This document shows positions 5,877-12,512 of a stretch of DNA of 17,387 nucleotides, in pieces. Under the pieces are notes generated by a model. It was given only the letters and a program-made list of their open reading frames with translations, searched no databases and had not been told where the DNA came from. The stretch is from Solirubrobacterales bacterium (GTDB taxonomy: Bacteria > Actinomycetota > Thermoleophilia > Solirubrobacterales > Solirubrobacteraceae): NCBI GenBank assembly GCA_003134675.1, contig PLBZ01000062.1, positions 172 through 17,558 of the forward strand, in the 5' to 3' direction. Both the position numbers and the translations under genes were made by a program. How positions within the stretch are numbered: position 1 is the first letter of the stretch; every line of letters begins with the position of its first letter.

Positions 5877-6766
5877 CCGAATGCGCCTCGCACGTAGTCG
5901 CGCGTGCGCTGCGCGCGTGGTTCGCCGAACACCTCGGCGGTCGTCCCGTACTCGACGAGATCTCCGAGATACATGAACGCGACCTTGTCGGCTACCCGGC
6001 GTGCCTGGGCGAGGTTGTGGGTGACGATCACCACCGCCAGCTCGCGTCGCAGCTCGCCGATCAGCTCCTCGATCACGCTCGTGGAGATCGGGTCAAGGGC
6101 GCTGCACGGCTCGTCCATCAGCAGCACCTCCGGACGGGGGGCGATTGCGCGCGCGATGCACAGCCGCTGCTGCTGTCCGCCCGACAGGCGCAACGCTGGG
6201 TGGTCGAGATCGTCGCGCACCTCGTCGTACAGGCCGGCGCGGCGCAGCGCATCGATGACGAGCGGCTGAAGCTCGCGCTTGCGTGGCCGCTTGCGCGACT
6301 GCTCTCGCAGCGCGAACGCGACGTTGTCGAAGATCGACATCGGAAACGGATTCGGCTGCTGGAAGACCATCGCCACGCGTGCCCTCAGCGTCGTGTCGGC
6401 GAGCTCGTGGATGTCCTCGCCGTCGAGCAGGATGCGCCCGCCGCTGCTCGCGCCTGGCGTCAGCTCGGTGAGCCGGTTGAGCGATCGCAGGAGGCTCGTC
6501 TTGCCGCACCCGGAGGGCCCGATCAGCGCGAGCACCTCGCCCTGGTGGATGGACAGCGAAACCGACTTGACGGCGTGCCTGGTGGGGAACGCGATGCTGA
6601 CCTCGTCCAGGCGCAGACGCTCCAGCCCGCTCGCTGAGCCAACTCGCACGGACTCGCGTTCGTGGAGCGGCAGCACTGGCACGGGCGGCCGGTCGAGCAC
6701 GATCGTGCGCACCGGCGGCACCTCCGGCTCCCGCTCCCAATCGGACTTGTCGAACACAAATTGCAT
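5873..6766 (-). CDS. pstB: Phosphate ABC transporter ATP-binding protein PstB
   Basis: PstB is the cytoplasmic ATPase that drives phosphate import through PstC/PstA. The Walker A GPSGCGKTS is at 83-91. The order then is a Q-loop FQQPNPFPMSIFDNVAFAL typical of PstB, the signature LSGGQQQR, Walker B VLLMDEPCSALDP, and the H-loop VTHN. All catalytic residues are present. The protein (297 residues) has about 50 extra N-terminal residues before the usual start of the domain. An in-frame GTG at 6649 would give a more normal 258-residue protein. However, the TGATG overlap with pstA supports the longer form. It overlaps the following zinc-ribbon gene by ATGA. Confidence 0.96.
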   Translation of the reverse strand: MQFVFDKSDWEREPEVPPVRTIVLDRPPVPVLPLHERESVRVGSASGLERLRLDEVSIAFPTRHAVKSVSLSIHQGEVLALIGPSGCGKTSLLRSLNRLTELTPGASSGGRILLDGEDIHELADTTLRARVAMVFQQPNPFPMSIFDNVAFALREQSRKRPRKRELQPLVIDALRRAGLYDEVRDDLDHPALRLSGGQQQRLCIARAIAPRPEVLLMDEPCSALDPISTSVIEELIGELRRELAVVIVTHNLAQARRVADKVAFMYLGDLVEYGTTAEVFGEPRAQRTRDYVRGAFG

Positions 6767-7773
6767 CAGATCACTGAGGTTAGCGATTTGGAGCGACCGA
6801 TCCGGTCGACGAGCAGGTTCAAGCCGAGCACGAACAGCAGCAGCACGAACGCCGCCGCATAGGCCTTCTGCGGCGCCGCGCCTTCGCCGGCTGGCGAGTT
6901 GTCGTACACATAGCTGGTCAGCGTCGAGCCCGTTCCGCGCAGCAGGCTCAGCACGGGCGCCGGTCCCTGCGTTTCGATGTGCAGCGTCTCGCCCAGCAGC
7001 AGCAGCACTATCGCCGTGTCTCCGATGATGCGACTGACGCCGAGCGTCACGCCGGTGGCGATGTTCGAGCGCACGCTCGGCAGCAGCACCCTACGGATCG
7101 TCGCGATGCGCGTCTTGCCCAGCGCGAATGCCGCCTCGCGCATGTGCACCGGCACGGCCTGCAGTCCATCCCGAGTGGCGGTAAACAGGGGCGGCAGAGC
7201 GATCAGCGACATCATCGCCCCAGCAGCGATGAAGGATCTGCCGTACACCCCTCCCCCTTCGGAGCGAAACGACAGCGGCGCGAAGAGACTGAGCTGGAAG
7301 ACCGCCAGGCCGAACAGCGCTAGCACGATGTCCGGAGTTCCCGCGACGATCTCGATGCTCGACTCGACCACCCGTGCGAGTGTTTGACGAACCCGCCCGC
7401 CGTGCCCATACTCGGCGATCCAAATCGCGCTGCTCACGGCCAGCGGGACCGCGAGCGCGATGCCGATCACCGTCAACAGCAAGGTCCCAATCAGCGGGTC
7501 GAGGATTCCTCCAGTCTGGCTTTGCGACGTGCTGATCGCGGGCCGCTCCAGCAGCAAGCCGGGGCGCAGATACTGAACCCCGCGATAACCCATGTAGATA
7601 ACGATCGCCGCCGCGAGGACACACAGACCGATCCCCGCCGTCCACGCGCACAGCAGCATCAGCCGATCTCCCCACCGCCAGGTCCACGGCGAGGATCGCC
7701 GTCCCCGCTCAGAGCTCGACTGCCGGCCCACCGGCAGGCCGATCTTCGATCGGTCGGGGGCAAACGCGTTCAT
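6766..7773 (-). CDS. pstA: Phosphate ABC transporter permease PstA
   Basis: PstA is one of the two inner-membrane channel subunits. The 335-residue protein has a hydrophilic N-terminus of about 35 residues (MNAFAPDRSKIGLPVGRQSS...) and then six or so membrane segments. The cytoplasmic EAA loop, which docks on PstB, reads REAAFALGKTRIATIRRVLL. GGILDPLIGTLLLTVIGIALAVP and FIAAGAMMSLIALPPLF are typical PstA strings. ATG 7773 was chosen because it overlaps the pstC stop (ATGA). The same frame stays open far upstream, but that part is the out-of-frame shadow of pstC. It overlaps pstB by TGATG. Confidence 0.95.
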   Translation of the reverse strand: MNAFAPDRSKIGLPVGRQSSSERGRRSSPWTWRWGDRLMLLCAWTAGIGLCVLAAAIVIYMGYRGVQYLRPGLLLERPAISTSQSQTGGILDPLIGTLLLTVIGIALAVPLAVSSAIWIAEYGHGGRVRQTLARVVESSIEIVAGTPDIVLALFGLAVFQLSLFAPLSFRSEGGGVYGRSFIAAGAMMSLIALPPLFTATRDGLQAVPVHMREAAFALGKTRIATIRRVLLPSVRSNIATGVTLGVSRIIGDTAIVLLLLGETLHIETQGPAPVLSLLRGTGSTLTSYVYDNSPAGEGAAPQKAYAAAFVLLLFVLGLNLLVDRIGRSKSLTSVI

Positions 7774-8756
7774 GCTCTGACCTGGTACTTCCTGAGGGGC
7801 AGCTTGATCAGGTAGCCCGCGACCGACAGCACGAGCGCGGAGAACAGCAGCAGCGCCGCGAACGCATACAGCGTCGAGCGCAGTGCCGGGGCGCCGATGC
7901 CTTCGTGGTAGTCGACGATCGCCGACGCCAGCGTGCGCAACGGCTCGTAGAAGAAGGTTCCCAGCCCGTGGGACAGGTTCGGCGTGAACGAGCGCCCGCC
8001 CGAGACCATCTGGATCATCACCGCCTCGCCCAGCGCGCGCGCGCCCGCCAGCACGGCCGCGGCGACAATCGCCGGGCGCACGGCGCGCAGCGTCACCGCG
8101 AGCACCGCGCGCAGCGGATTGAGACCGAGCGCGACAGCCCCCTCGCGCCAAGTGCTCGGGGCTGCCATCAGCGCCTCGCAGATCAGCGCGATCATGATCG
8201 GCGTGATCATCACGGTCAGGATCACGACCGTTACCCCCAGACCGGCACCGGTGAGCTCGACGTAGTTCTGCACCGAGGCCTTCTGCGCGGCGGTGACCAG
8301 GTGATTGCCGACGAACGGAACCAGCACCAGGACGCCAATCAGCCCGTAGATGACCGACGGCACCGACGCAAGCAAACGGATCACGGGAATCGCGATCTTG
8401 CGCAGCCGCGCCGGTGCCAGCTCGACGATGAAGATCGAAGACAGAACCGCGATCGCCATTCCCAGCACGACCGCGATGCCGGTGCTCAGCAACGTGCCGT
8501 AGACGAGCGGCCAGGCGCGCAGGTGGAACGCCGTGGCGGGCGGGTTCACGCTCGTGGCCTGCATGTTGGCGATCTGCGTTTCGAGGCTGCCGCCCGACCC
8601 CAGCCAGCTGAGACCGTTGTGGGCGAAGACCGGCCACGCGCGGGCCGCCACGAACACGATCATCGCGATCACGCCCACTCCCACGAGCAAAGCAACCGCG
8701 CCGAGCGTACGCTCGGCGCGGTTGTCGGGCCAGGGGTCACGGAGTGCTTTCAGCAC
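7770..8756 (-). CDS. pstC: Phosphate ABC transporter permease PstC
   Basis: PstC pairs with PstA to form the phosphate channel. The 328-residue protein starts with GTG (VLKALRDPWPDNRAERTL). It has a first helix (about 18-40), a periplasmic stretch, and the core permease domain. The core contains PLVYGTLLSTGIAVVLGMAIAV, IRLLASVPSVIYGLIGVLVL, and the EAA-like loop REGAVALGLNPLRAVLAVTL. ARALGEAVMIQMVSGG is a recognisable PstC signature. It lies 43 nt after pstS. Only a weak ribosome-binding sequence (GAGCGAAG) is seen. The stop overlaps the pstA start by ATGA. Confidence 0.95.
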   Translation of the reverse strand: MLKALRDPWPDNRAERTLGAVALLVGVGVIAMIVFVAARAWPVFAHNGLSWLGSGGSLETQIANMQATSVNPPATAFHLRAWPLVYGTLLSTGIAVVLGMAIAVLSSIFIVELAPARLRKIAIPVIRLLASVPSVIYGLIGVLVLVPFVGNHLVTAAQKASVQNYVELTGAGLGVTVVILTVMITPIMIALICEALMAAPSTWREGAVALGLNPLRAVLAVTLRAVRPAIVAAAVLAGARALGEAVMIQMVSGGRSFTPNLSHGLGTFFYEPLRTLASAIVDYHEGIGAPALRSTLYAFAALLLFSALVLSVAGYLIKLPLRKYQVRA

Positions 8757-8799
8757 ACTTCGCTCACAAGCCCAGGGTTGTGCGGGCGACCCAGCACAC

Positions 8800-9633
8800 T
8801 CAGGTGACCGGGATCCACTGGCTCGAGATGATCTTGCGCGCGGTGGCCGAGGCCTCGATCCAGCCGATGAACGCCGACGCCGCGCCCGTCGCCTTGCCCT
8901 TGGTCACCTCGTAGAACCGCGCGATGCCGGCGTACTGCCCAGAGATCACGTTCGCCTTGTTGCAGGACACGCCGTTGTAGCCGACTGAGTTAAGCGCTCC
9001 CAGACCGGCCTGGTAGTTGGACAGGAAGCCGATCCCGTTCGGGTCGCTTTCGACCGCTTGACGGAGCAGGCCCTCGGAGGACTGTTCGGAGGCGAGGGTC
9101 GAGACTTTCTTGCCCGCGAGCAGCAGCGTCTGGAAGCTACTCAGCACACCCGCGACCGAGGTGCGGCTGATCAGATCGATCGTGCCGCTGGCGGTCGCGC
9201 CAGGGACCTGGCTCCAGCTGCGGGTCTTGCCGGTGAAGATCGCACTCACCTGCGCCGGCGTGAGGTTGCTCAGCGTGTTCGCTTTGTTCGTGACCACGCA
9301 GATCCCATACTTGGCAACCGGGTAGAAGACGAGGCCCGCCGGATCGGATGGCAGCGGATCGCGCGAGACGTCCCCGATCGTGACCCGACCCGCCGCGACG
9401 TCGTTGATGCCGATCTGCGCCCCACCCTGGGCGATCTTGAACTTGACCTTGTGGTGGAAGAGCTTCACGTACTTCTGGGCGAGCAACGAGACGAGCGGAT
9501 AGGAGGCGGTGGCTCCACTGATCGTGACCGTGGTGGTCGCTGCTGATGCGGCCGCAGGCGCCGCGACCCCGAGGACGCCTGCCACGAGCAGGACCCCACC
9601 CGCCCGGGCGGAGAGACGGCGAATTCGATTCAT
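8800..9633 (-). CDS. pstS: Phosphate-binding protein PstS (substrate-binding subunit)
   Basis: PstS captures phosphate outside the membrane and delivers it to PstCA. The protein has 277 residues, shorter than the usual 320-370. A signal peptide ends near ASA-AT (about residue 31). There is no lipobox cysteine, so membrane attachment is not obvious. TISGATASYPLVSLLAQKY and GINDVAAGRVTIGDVSRDPL match the family's first phosphate-binding segments. The loop that usually reads R...GSGT is R157-TSVAGV here, lacking the Ser and Thr hydroxyls. A GGAG at 9643-9646, 9 nt before the ATG, supports the start. First gene of the operon, divergent from the pseudo-phosphoesterase gene. Confidence 0.9.
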   Translation of the reverse strand: MNRIRRLSARAGGVLLVAGVLGVAAPAAASAATTTVTISGATASYPLVSLLAQKYVKLFHHKVKFKIAQGGAQIGINDVAAGRVTIGDVSRDPLPSDPAGLVFYPVAKYGICVVTNKANTLSNLTPAQVSAIFTGKTRSWSQVPGATASGTIDLISRTSVAGVLSSFQTLLLAGKKVSTLASEQSSEGLLRQAVESDPNGIGFLSNYQAGLGALNSVGYNGVSCNKANVISGQYAGIARFYEVTKGKATGAASAFIGWIEASATARKIISSQWIPVT

Positions 9634-9770
9634 GAACGAGGGCTCCGTTTCAGATGGTTTGACGATGCGAAGCAGCTAACCTAACAGATTCCTCATTACT
9701 TTGATCAAAATAAGCTAGTTTATGGAGAAGGCCGCTCCCGGTATGCCGGTTCTCCCACCAACCCAAGCCC
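9634..9770. promoter_or_regulatory. Divergent regulatory region between pstS and the surface-protein pair
   Basis: This 137-bp region holds an AT-rich core (about 9676-9722) in an otherwise GC-rich window. It includes the perfect 10-bp palindrome TTTGATCAAA at 9700-9709. For pstS, TAGGTT (9683-9678, minus) is a possible -10, with TTGATC 19 nt upstream of it, a long spacer. For the plus-strand gene, TAGTTT at 9716-9721 is a possible -10. I could not find a clear PHO box direct repeat. Phosphate control is expected from gene content but not shown. Confidence 0.5.
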
Positions 9771-10739
9771 TTGACCAGCACATCCAACATCTCCACATCC
9801 ACCGCTCCAGGCGTCCCGCGCCTGCCGTCGTTGCGCGTCACCGCGGCGCTGGCGGCGGGCATGCTGGCCCTCGGCGTGGCGGTGGGCGCTGCAATCGGCC
9901 CCGCCCCCAGCACCTCATTCGCGGGCGAGCGCGTTCCGCTGCTGCTTCCGTCGATCGCCGCCCTCGCTGTGGCGGGCTCGGATCACACGAGCGCCACGAC
10001 CGTCAAGCCGCAACCGGCTACACCCCAGGCGACGCCTGCCCCGACGCCTATGAACGCGGGAGGGCCGGCAGGAGACGCCACGACAATAAAGACCAAGTCG
10101 AGAACCCCGGCGGACGCCGTCTCCTCTCCGACTTCGATCCCGAACACATCCAAGACCCCCACCTCGACCACCGGCAAGCACGACAAGGTCACGCTCCCGC
10201 CGGTCACAAGCGTATGGCTGATCACGCTCTCCGGTGGCACCTTCGCGCAGGCCCTTGCCCAGCCCGCCGCCTCCCCCTACATCGACTCCCAGCTCGTGCC
10301 CGCGGGCACGCTTCTGAGCGGTTGGTCTTCCCTCGCCGGCAGCGCCTTCGCGAGCGAGGCCGGGCTGCTCGCGGGCTCGCTGCCGCAGACGCTGGACTCG
10401 ATCGTCCAGCCCCCGTGCCCCGAAGGCCCGGCCGGCGCGCAGTGCGCGCCCGAAACCGCTGGCGCATTGACCGCCGCCGACGCGTTTCTAAAAGCTTCCG
10501 TGCCCACGATCACAGCGAGCGCCGCCTACCGCGCGCATGGCCTGATCGTCATCACCTTCGGCACCGTCGGCAACGCAACCGCGTCCAGCCTGCCCGCCGG
10601 CGGCGCCACCGCGACGCTCAGCACCCAACCGCCCGCGGGCGTCCTGCTGCTCTCGCCGTTCGCCCGCGCCGGCACGCGCCCCACGACGGCCTTCAACCCA
10701 ACTTCCCCCAAGCAGAGCCTTTCCGGGCTCCTGCACTGA
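9771..10739 (+). CDS. Membrane-anchored degenerate phosphoesterase-like protein
   Basis: This 322-residue protein has a TTG start. One transmembrane or signal-anchor helix lies at about 22-45. A Thr/Pro/Ser-rich spacer (about 72-146) leads to a C-terminal domain (147-322). That domain resembles the alkaline-phosphatase-superfamily phosphoesterases (PF04185 type): VWLITLSGG, ASPYIDSQLVPAGTLLSGWSS, ADAFLKASVPTITASAAYRA and VLLLSPFARAGTR. Where active enzymes have MEN, WDE and DHYS metal-site motifs, this protein reads LSGG, TFGT and NPTS. The middle of the domain also appears shortened. I therefore expect no hydrolase activity; it may bind ligand or act as a surface partner. The start has no Shine-Dalgarno and is uncertain. 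Confidence 0.65.
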   Translation: MTSTSNISTSTAPGVPRLPSLRVTAALAAGMLALGVAVGAAIGPAPSTSFAGERVPLLLPSIAALAVAGSDHTSATTVKPQPATPQATPAPTPMNAGGPAGDATTIKTKSRTPADAVSSPTSIPNTSKTPTSTTGKHDKVTLPPVTSVWLITLSGGTFAQALAQPAASPYIDSQLVPAGTLLSGWSSLAGSAFASEAGLLAGSLPQTLDSIVQPPCPEGPAGAQCAPETAGALTAADAFLKASVPTITASAAYRAHGLIVITFGTVGNATASSLPAGGATATLSTQPPAGVLLLSPFARAGTRPTTAFNPTSPKQSLSGLLH

Positions 10740-10783
10740 CGTTAGGACCGCAGTCCGTACATCCGCAGTTCTGAACCCAACCA

Positions 10784-10788
10784 AGGAG
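10784..10788 (+). promoter_or_regulatory. Shine-Dalgarno deciding a TTG start
   Basis: AGGAG (within CCAAGGAGAC) stands 7 nt before TTG at 10796. It is the strongest ribosome-binding site in this part of the window and fixes the start of the six-cysteine protein. Confidence 0.75.
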
Positions 10789-10795
10789 ACCCACG

Positions 10796-11479
10796 TTGCT
10801 CGCACTACATCCCGCTCACCGCAAGGCCACGTGGTGGCTCGCCGCGATCGTGGGCTCTACCCTCGCTCTGCTGCTCACCGCCCCGGCGATCAGCCACGCG
10901 GAAGAATCAAATCCCAACAACTATGAGTGCCTCGGCAGCGTGGTCCCTGGTACGCCCGAAGTGGGCAGCGAAGAGGAACAGGTGAAGTACATCTTCTACT
11001 GCAACGGTCCGATCACCGGCTACCAGCTGCAATCGCAGATTCCGCTGACGGGAGTCCAGAGTCCACCGCTCGTGACCGCGACCGCCACCCCGCTTGGCGC
11101 TCCGACAGGCGCTCCGTTGACCGATGCCTTCTCCTGCTCCGGGGAAATCCCCGGCTACGCGGTCAACTGCGTCGGCGCGACAAAGACGGGATACGAGACG
11201 ATCACCGGACAGTTCGCGATCGGTTCCAAGCTGTGCGCTGAGCCGCGCGTCGACCCGCTGCTGACGGTCACCTATGCATATCTCGAAAAGGGCGTCGTCA
11301 CCCAGGCACTCTCAGGGCCGTTCGATCTGGGACGCCCGAAAGGCTGCCGGGTCGACGCTCTCTCAGGCAGCACCCGGCTGTCGCCCAAGCCGGTGGTAAA
11401 AAAGGCAGCCAAGAGCAAGAAGGGCCACAAGCGCCCAAGCAAGAGCAAGAACAACAAGAAAAAGCAGAGCAAGAAGTAA
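10796..11479 (+). CDS. Secreted six-cysteine protein with polylysine tail
   Basis: This 227-residue protein has a TTG start. An N-terminal signal sequence (ATWWLAAIVGSTLALLLTAP) has a likely cleavage after SHA at 34-35. The mature domain has six cysteines (45, 69, 114, 125, 147, 184), probably three disulfides. The last 30 residues (198-227) are mostly lysine, serine and arginine (KKAAKSKKGHKRPSKSK...). Such a tail could bind anionic wall polymers or nucleic acid. I do not recognise a named domain. It lies 56 nt after the phosphoesterase-like gene, on the same strand, and is followed by a strong hairpin. The two genes are probably one unit and may respond to the same signal as pst; this is inference. 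Confidence 0.78.
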   Translation: MLALHPAHRKATWWLAAIVGSTLALLLTAPAISHAEESNPNNYECLGSVVPGTPEVGSEEEQVKYIFYCNGPITGYQLQSQIPLTGVQSPPLVTATATPLGAPTGAPLTDAFSCSGEIPGYAVNCVGATKTGYETITGQFAIGSKLCAEPRVDPLLTVTYAYLEKGVVTQALSGPFDLGRPKGCRVDALSGSTRLSPKPVVKKAAKSKKGHKRPSKSKNNKKKQSKK

Positions 11480-11511
11480 GCCGCCGCCAAGCAGCCGTAG
11501 CGGTCACTTCT

Positions 11512-11546
11512 CGGGGCGGCGTCACGTAACGTGTGACGCCGCCCCG
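11512..11546 (+). terminator. Strong hairpin terminator, no U-tract
   Basis: A perfect 14-bp GC-rich stem (arms 11512-11525 and 11533-11546, GGGGCGGCGTCAC and its complement plus a C-G pair) closes a 7-nt loop. It starts 32 nt after the stop of the six-cysteine gene. No T-run follows, as is common for actinobacterial hairpin terminators. Confidence 0.8.
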
Positions 11547-11822
11547 CGGCTGGCGCCACAGGCATTGCGTTTCCCGCCGGCCCGCTGCGCATCTCGCTGC
11601 TGCTCCCCGCCGGCTGATAGCCGTCACTTAGAACCTAGGAGATTTGTGCCCTCGCTGGCAGGGCTACGAGGGGGCAGCTCGAAAAAGGCAGAAGCATCCA
11701 CCCCTTGCGCGACACTACACACGTCGCTACGCTGAACGTCCAGGACAGGGACAGATGAGAAGCCTTCCCAAGCCGTCCACCCGATGCATGTCCTGGGTTG
11801 AACCACGACATCGGAGGCTTGA
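11547..11822. other. Gene-free stretch before the DUF5678/retropepsin pair
   Basis: I see no convincing gene in this stretch. A short plus-strand ORF (11644-11829) lacks a ribosome-binding site and any recognisable protein pattern. A modest inverted repeat CCCTCG/CGAGGG (11649-11654 and 11667-11672, 12-nt loop) is present. The right part holds the promoter at 11705-11733. It could be the edge of an inserted module, but no direct repeats or integrase are visible. Confidence 0.5.
11705..11733 (+). promoter_or_regulatory. Promoter of the DUF5678/retropepsin pair
   Basis: TTGCGC (11705-11710) and TACGCT (11728-11733) are separated by exactly 17 nt, fitting a housekeeping-sigma promoter with a TANNNT -10. 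RNA would start near 11740, leaving a leader of about 80 nt before GTG 11823. Confidence 0.45.
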
Positions 11823-12017
11823 GTGGTAGCCGTCCACCAGGGCCCAGAGGTCCTTGAGGACCTGACGAAGTACGCCGGGAGCTGGGTTGCGATCCGCGAC
11901 GGCAAGGTCATCGCGGACGCGTTGGACTCCGTCGAACTACGCGACAAGCCCGAGGTCAAAGAGGACGACTTCCTCATGCCCGTCCCCGACGCGGGCGCGG
12001 CGGCCTTTCTGTTCTAA
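11823..12017 (+). CDS. Small DUF5678-like protein
   Basis: This 64-residue protein has a GTG start preceded by GGAGG (11813-11817) with 5-nt spacing. The core LTKYAGSWVAIRDGKVIADA matches the pattern I know for DUF5678 (a short beta-rich domain, function unknown). The rest (KEDDFLMPVPDAGAAAFLF) completes that pattern. It is 21 nt upstream of a retropepsin-like protease gene on the same strand. I recall such small proteins beside aspartyl-protease-like genes in other bacteria, so this looks like a two-gene module. It could be substrate, inhibitor or adaptor of the protease; the sequence does not say which. Codon use is less GC3-biased than in the pst genes. Confidence 0.75.
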   Translation: MVAVHQGPEVLEDLTKYAGSWVAIRDGKVIADALDSVELRDKPEVKEDDFLMPVPDAGAAAFLF

Positions 12018-12033
12018 GAGGACGCCTGTCCTC
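12018..12033 (+). other. Intercistronic hairpin between the DUF5678-like and retropepsin genes
   Basis: GAGGAC and GTCCTC form a perfect 6-bp stem with a GCCT loop, immediately after the first gene's TAA. The only Shine-Dalgarno-like bases before the protease ATG (GAGG) lie inside this stem and are 17 nt away. The structure may tune protease translation. Confidence 0.4.
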
Positions 12034-12038
12034 CGATC

Positions 12039-12446
12039 ATGCCGGACCTGCTCGTCGCCTACCGTGACCTTGGTCTGGGCGAACTACGCCCGATCCTGAT
12101 CCTGCACGTCACAGGCCCCGGCGGCGCGGAAGGGGACATCGCTGGGCTGATCGATTCTGGGGCTGATGGGACGGTTCTACCGGCGGGCTACGCGCCACTG
12201 ATGGGCTACACGCCCGCAGACATCGCCGCTCACCAAGGTGCGGGTGTGGGGGGCAGCGTAACGATGCACCAAGCAACCAGACCATCCAAAGCCTTCATCC
12301 CCGAGATGCCCGGACTGGTGTTCGAGCTCAATCCGTGCTTTGTCCAGGGCTGCCAGATCGCGCTCTGGGGACGCAAAGACTTGATGCAGCACTTCGACGT
12401 AAACATCATGGAGCGCAGGAAGCAGTTCTCGCTCACGCAGGTCTGA
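12039..12446 (+). CDS. Retropepsin-like aspartyl protease
   Basis: This 135-residue protein has the size and motif order of a single retropepsin monomer, which acts as a homodimer. The catalytic signature is LIDSGADGTVLP with Asp39-Ser40-Gly41 and Asp43. A flap-like glycine segment GAGVGGSV lies at about 67-74. The second hydrophobic-Gly motif is ALWGRKDLMQHF at about 108-119 (usually ILGRDFL). A C-terminal strand ends with FSLTQV. There is no signal peptide, so it is cytoplasmic. The substrate is unknown; the preceding DUF5678-like protein is the obvious candidate partner. No good Shine-Dalgarno is seen, so translation may depend on coupling to the upstream gene. Confidence 0.82.
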   Translation: MPDLLVAYRDLGLGELRPILILHVTGPGGAEGDIAGLIDSGADGTVLPAGYAPLMGYTPADIAAHQGAGVGGSVTMHQATRPSKAFIPEMPGLVFELNPCFVQGCQIALWGRKDLMQHFDVNIMERRKQFSLTQV

Positions 12447-12512
12447 AGCATCTCGCTTCCCGAGACCATCTAAACTTAACCCTGTACTGGCCCACCCAAG
12501 AGTTTCGCCATC

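Noticed and set aside
7774..8637. Extension of the pstA reading frame far upstream (623 codons)
   Set aside because: The upstream part is out of frame within pstC and has no permease features; the pstA start at 7773 overlaps the pstC stop in the usual ATGA manner.
9634..9722. PHO box upstream of pstS
   Set aside because: I looked for E. coli-type CTGTCAT or Streptomyces-type GTTCACC direct repeats at 11-bp spacing and found none convincing; GTTAGGTTAG is too short to claim.
9722..9775. Possible frameshift joining ATG 9722 or 9743 (with a GGAGAAGG ahead) to the phosphoesterase-like frame
   Set aside because: The ATG frames encode unrelated His/Arg-rich sequence after a few codons, and the TTG frame gives a plausible N-terminus before the helix. 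Only reads could show an indel, so I kept TTG 9771 with a note on uncertainty.
11624..11977. Minus-strand ORF of 117 codons covering the gene-free stretch and the DUF5678-like gene
   Set aside because: Ser/Arg-rich, no family pattern, and antisense to a small gene that has a good Shine-Dalgarno and recognisable domain.
12451..12465. Small hairpin TCTCG/CGAGA after the retropepsin gene as a terminator
   Set aside because: Only 5 bp with a 5-nt loop and no T-tract; too weak to call.
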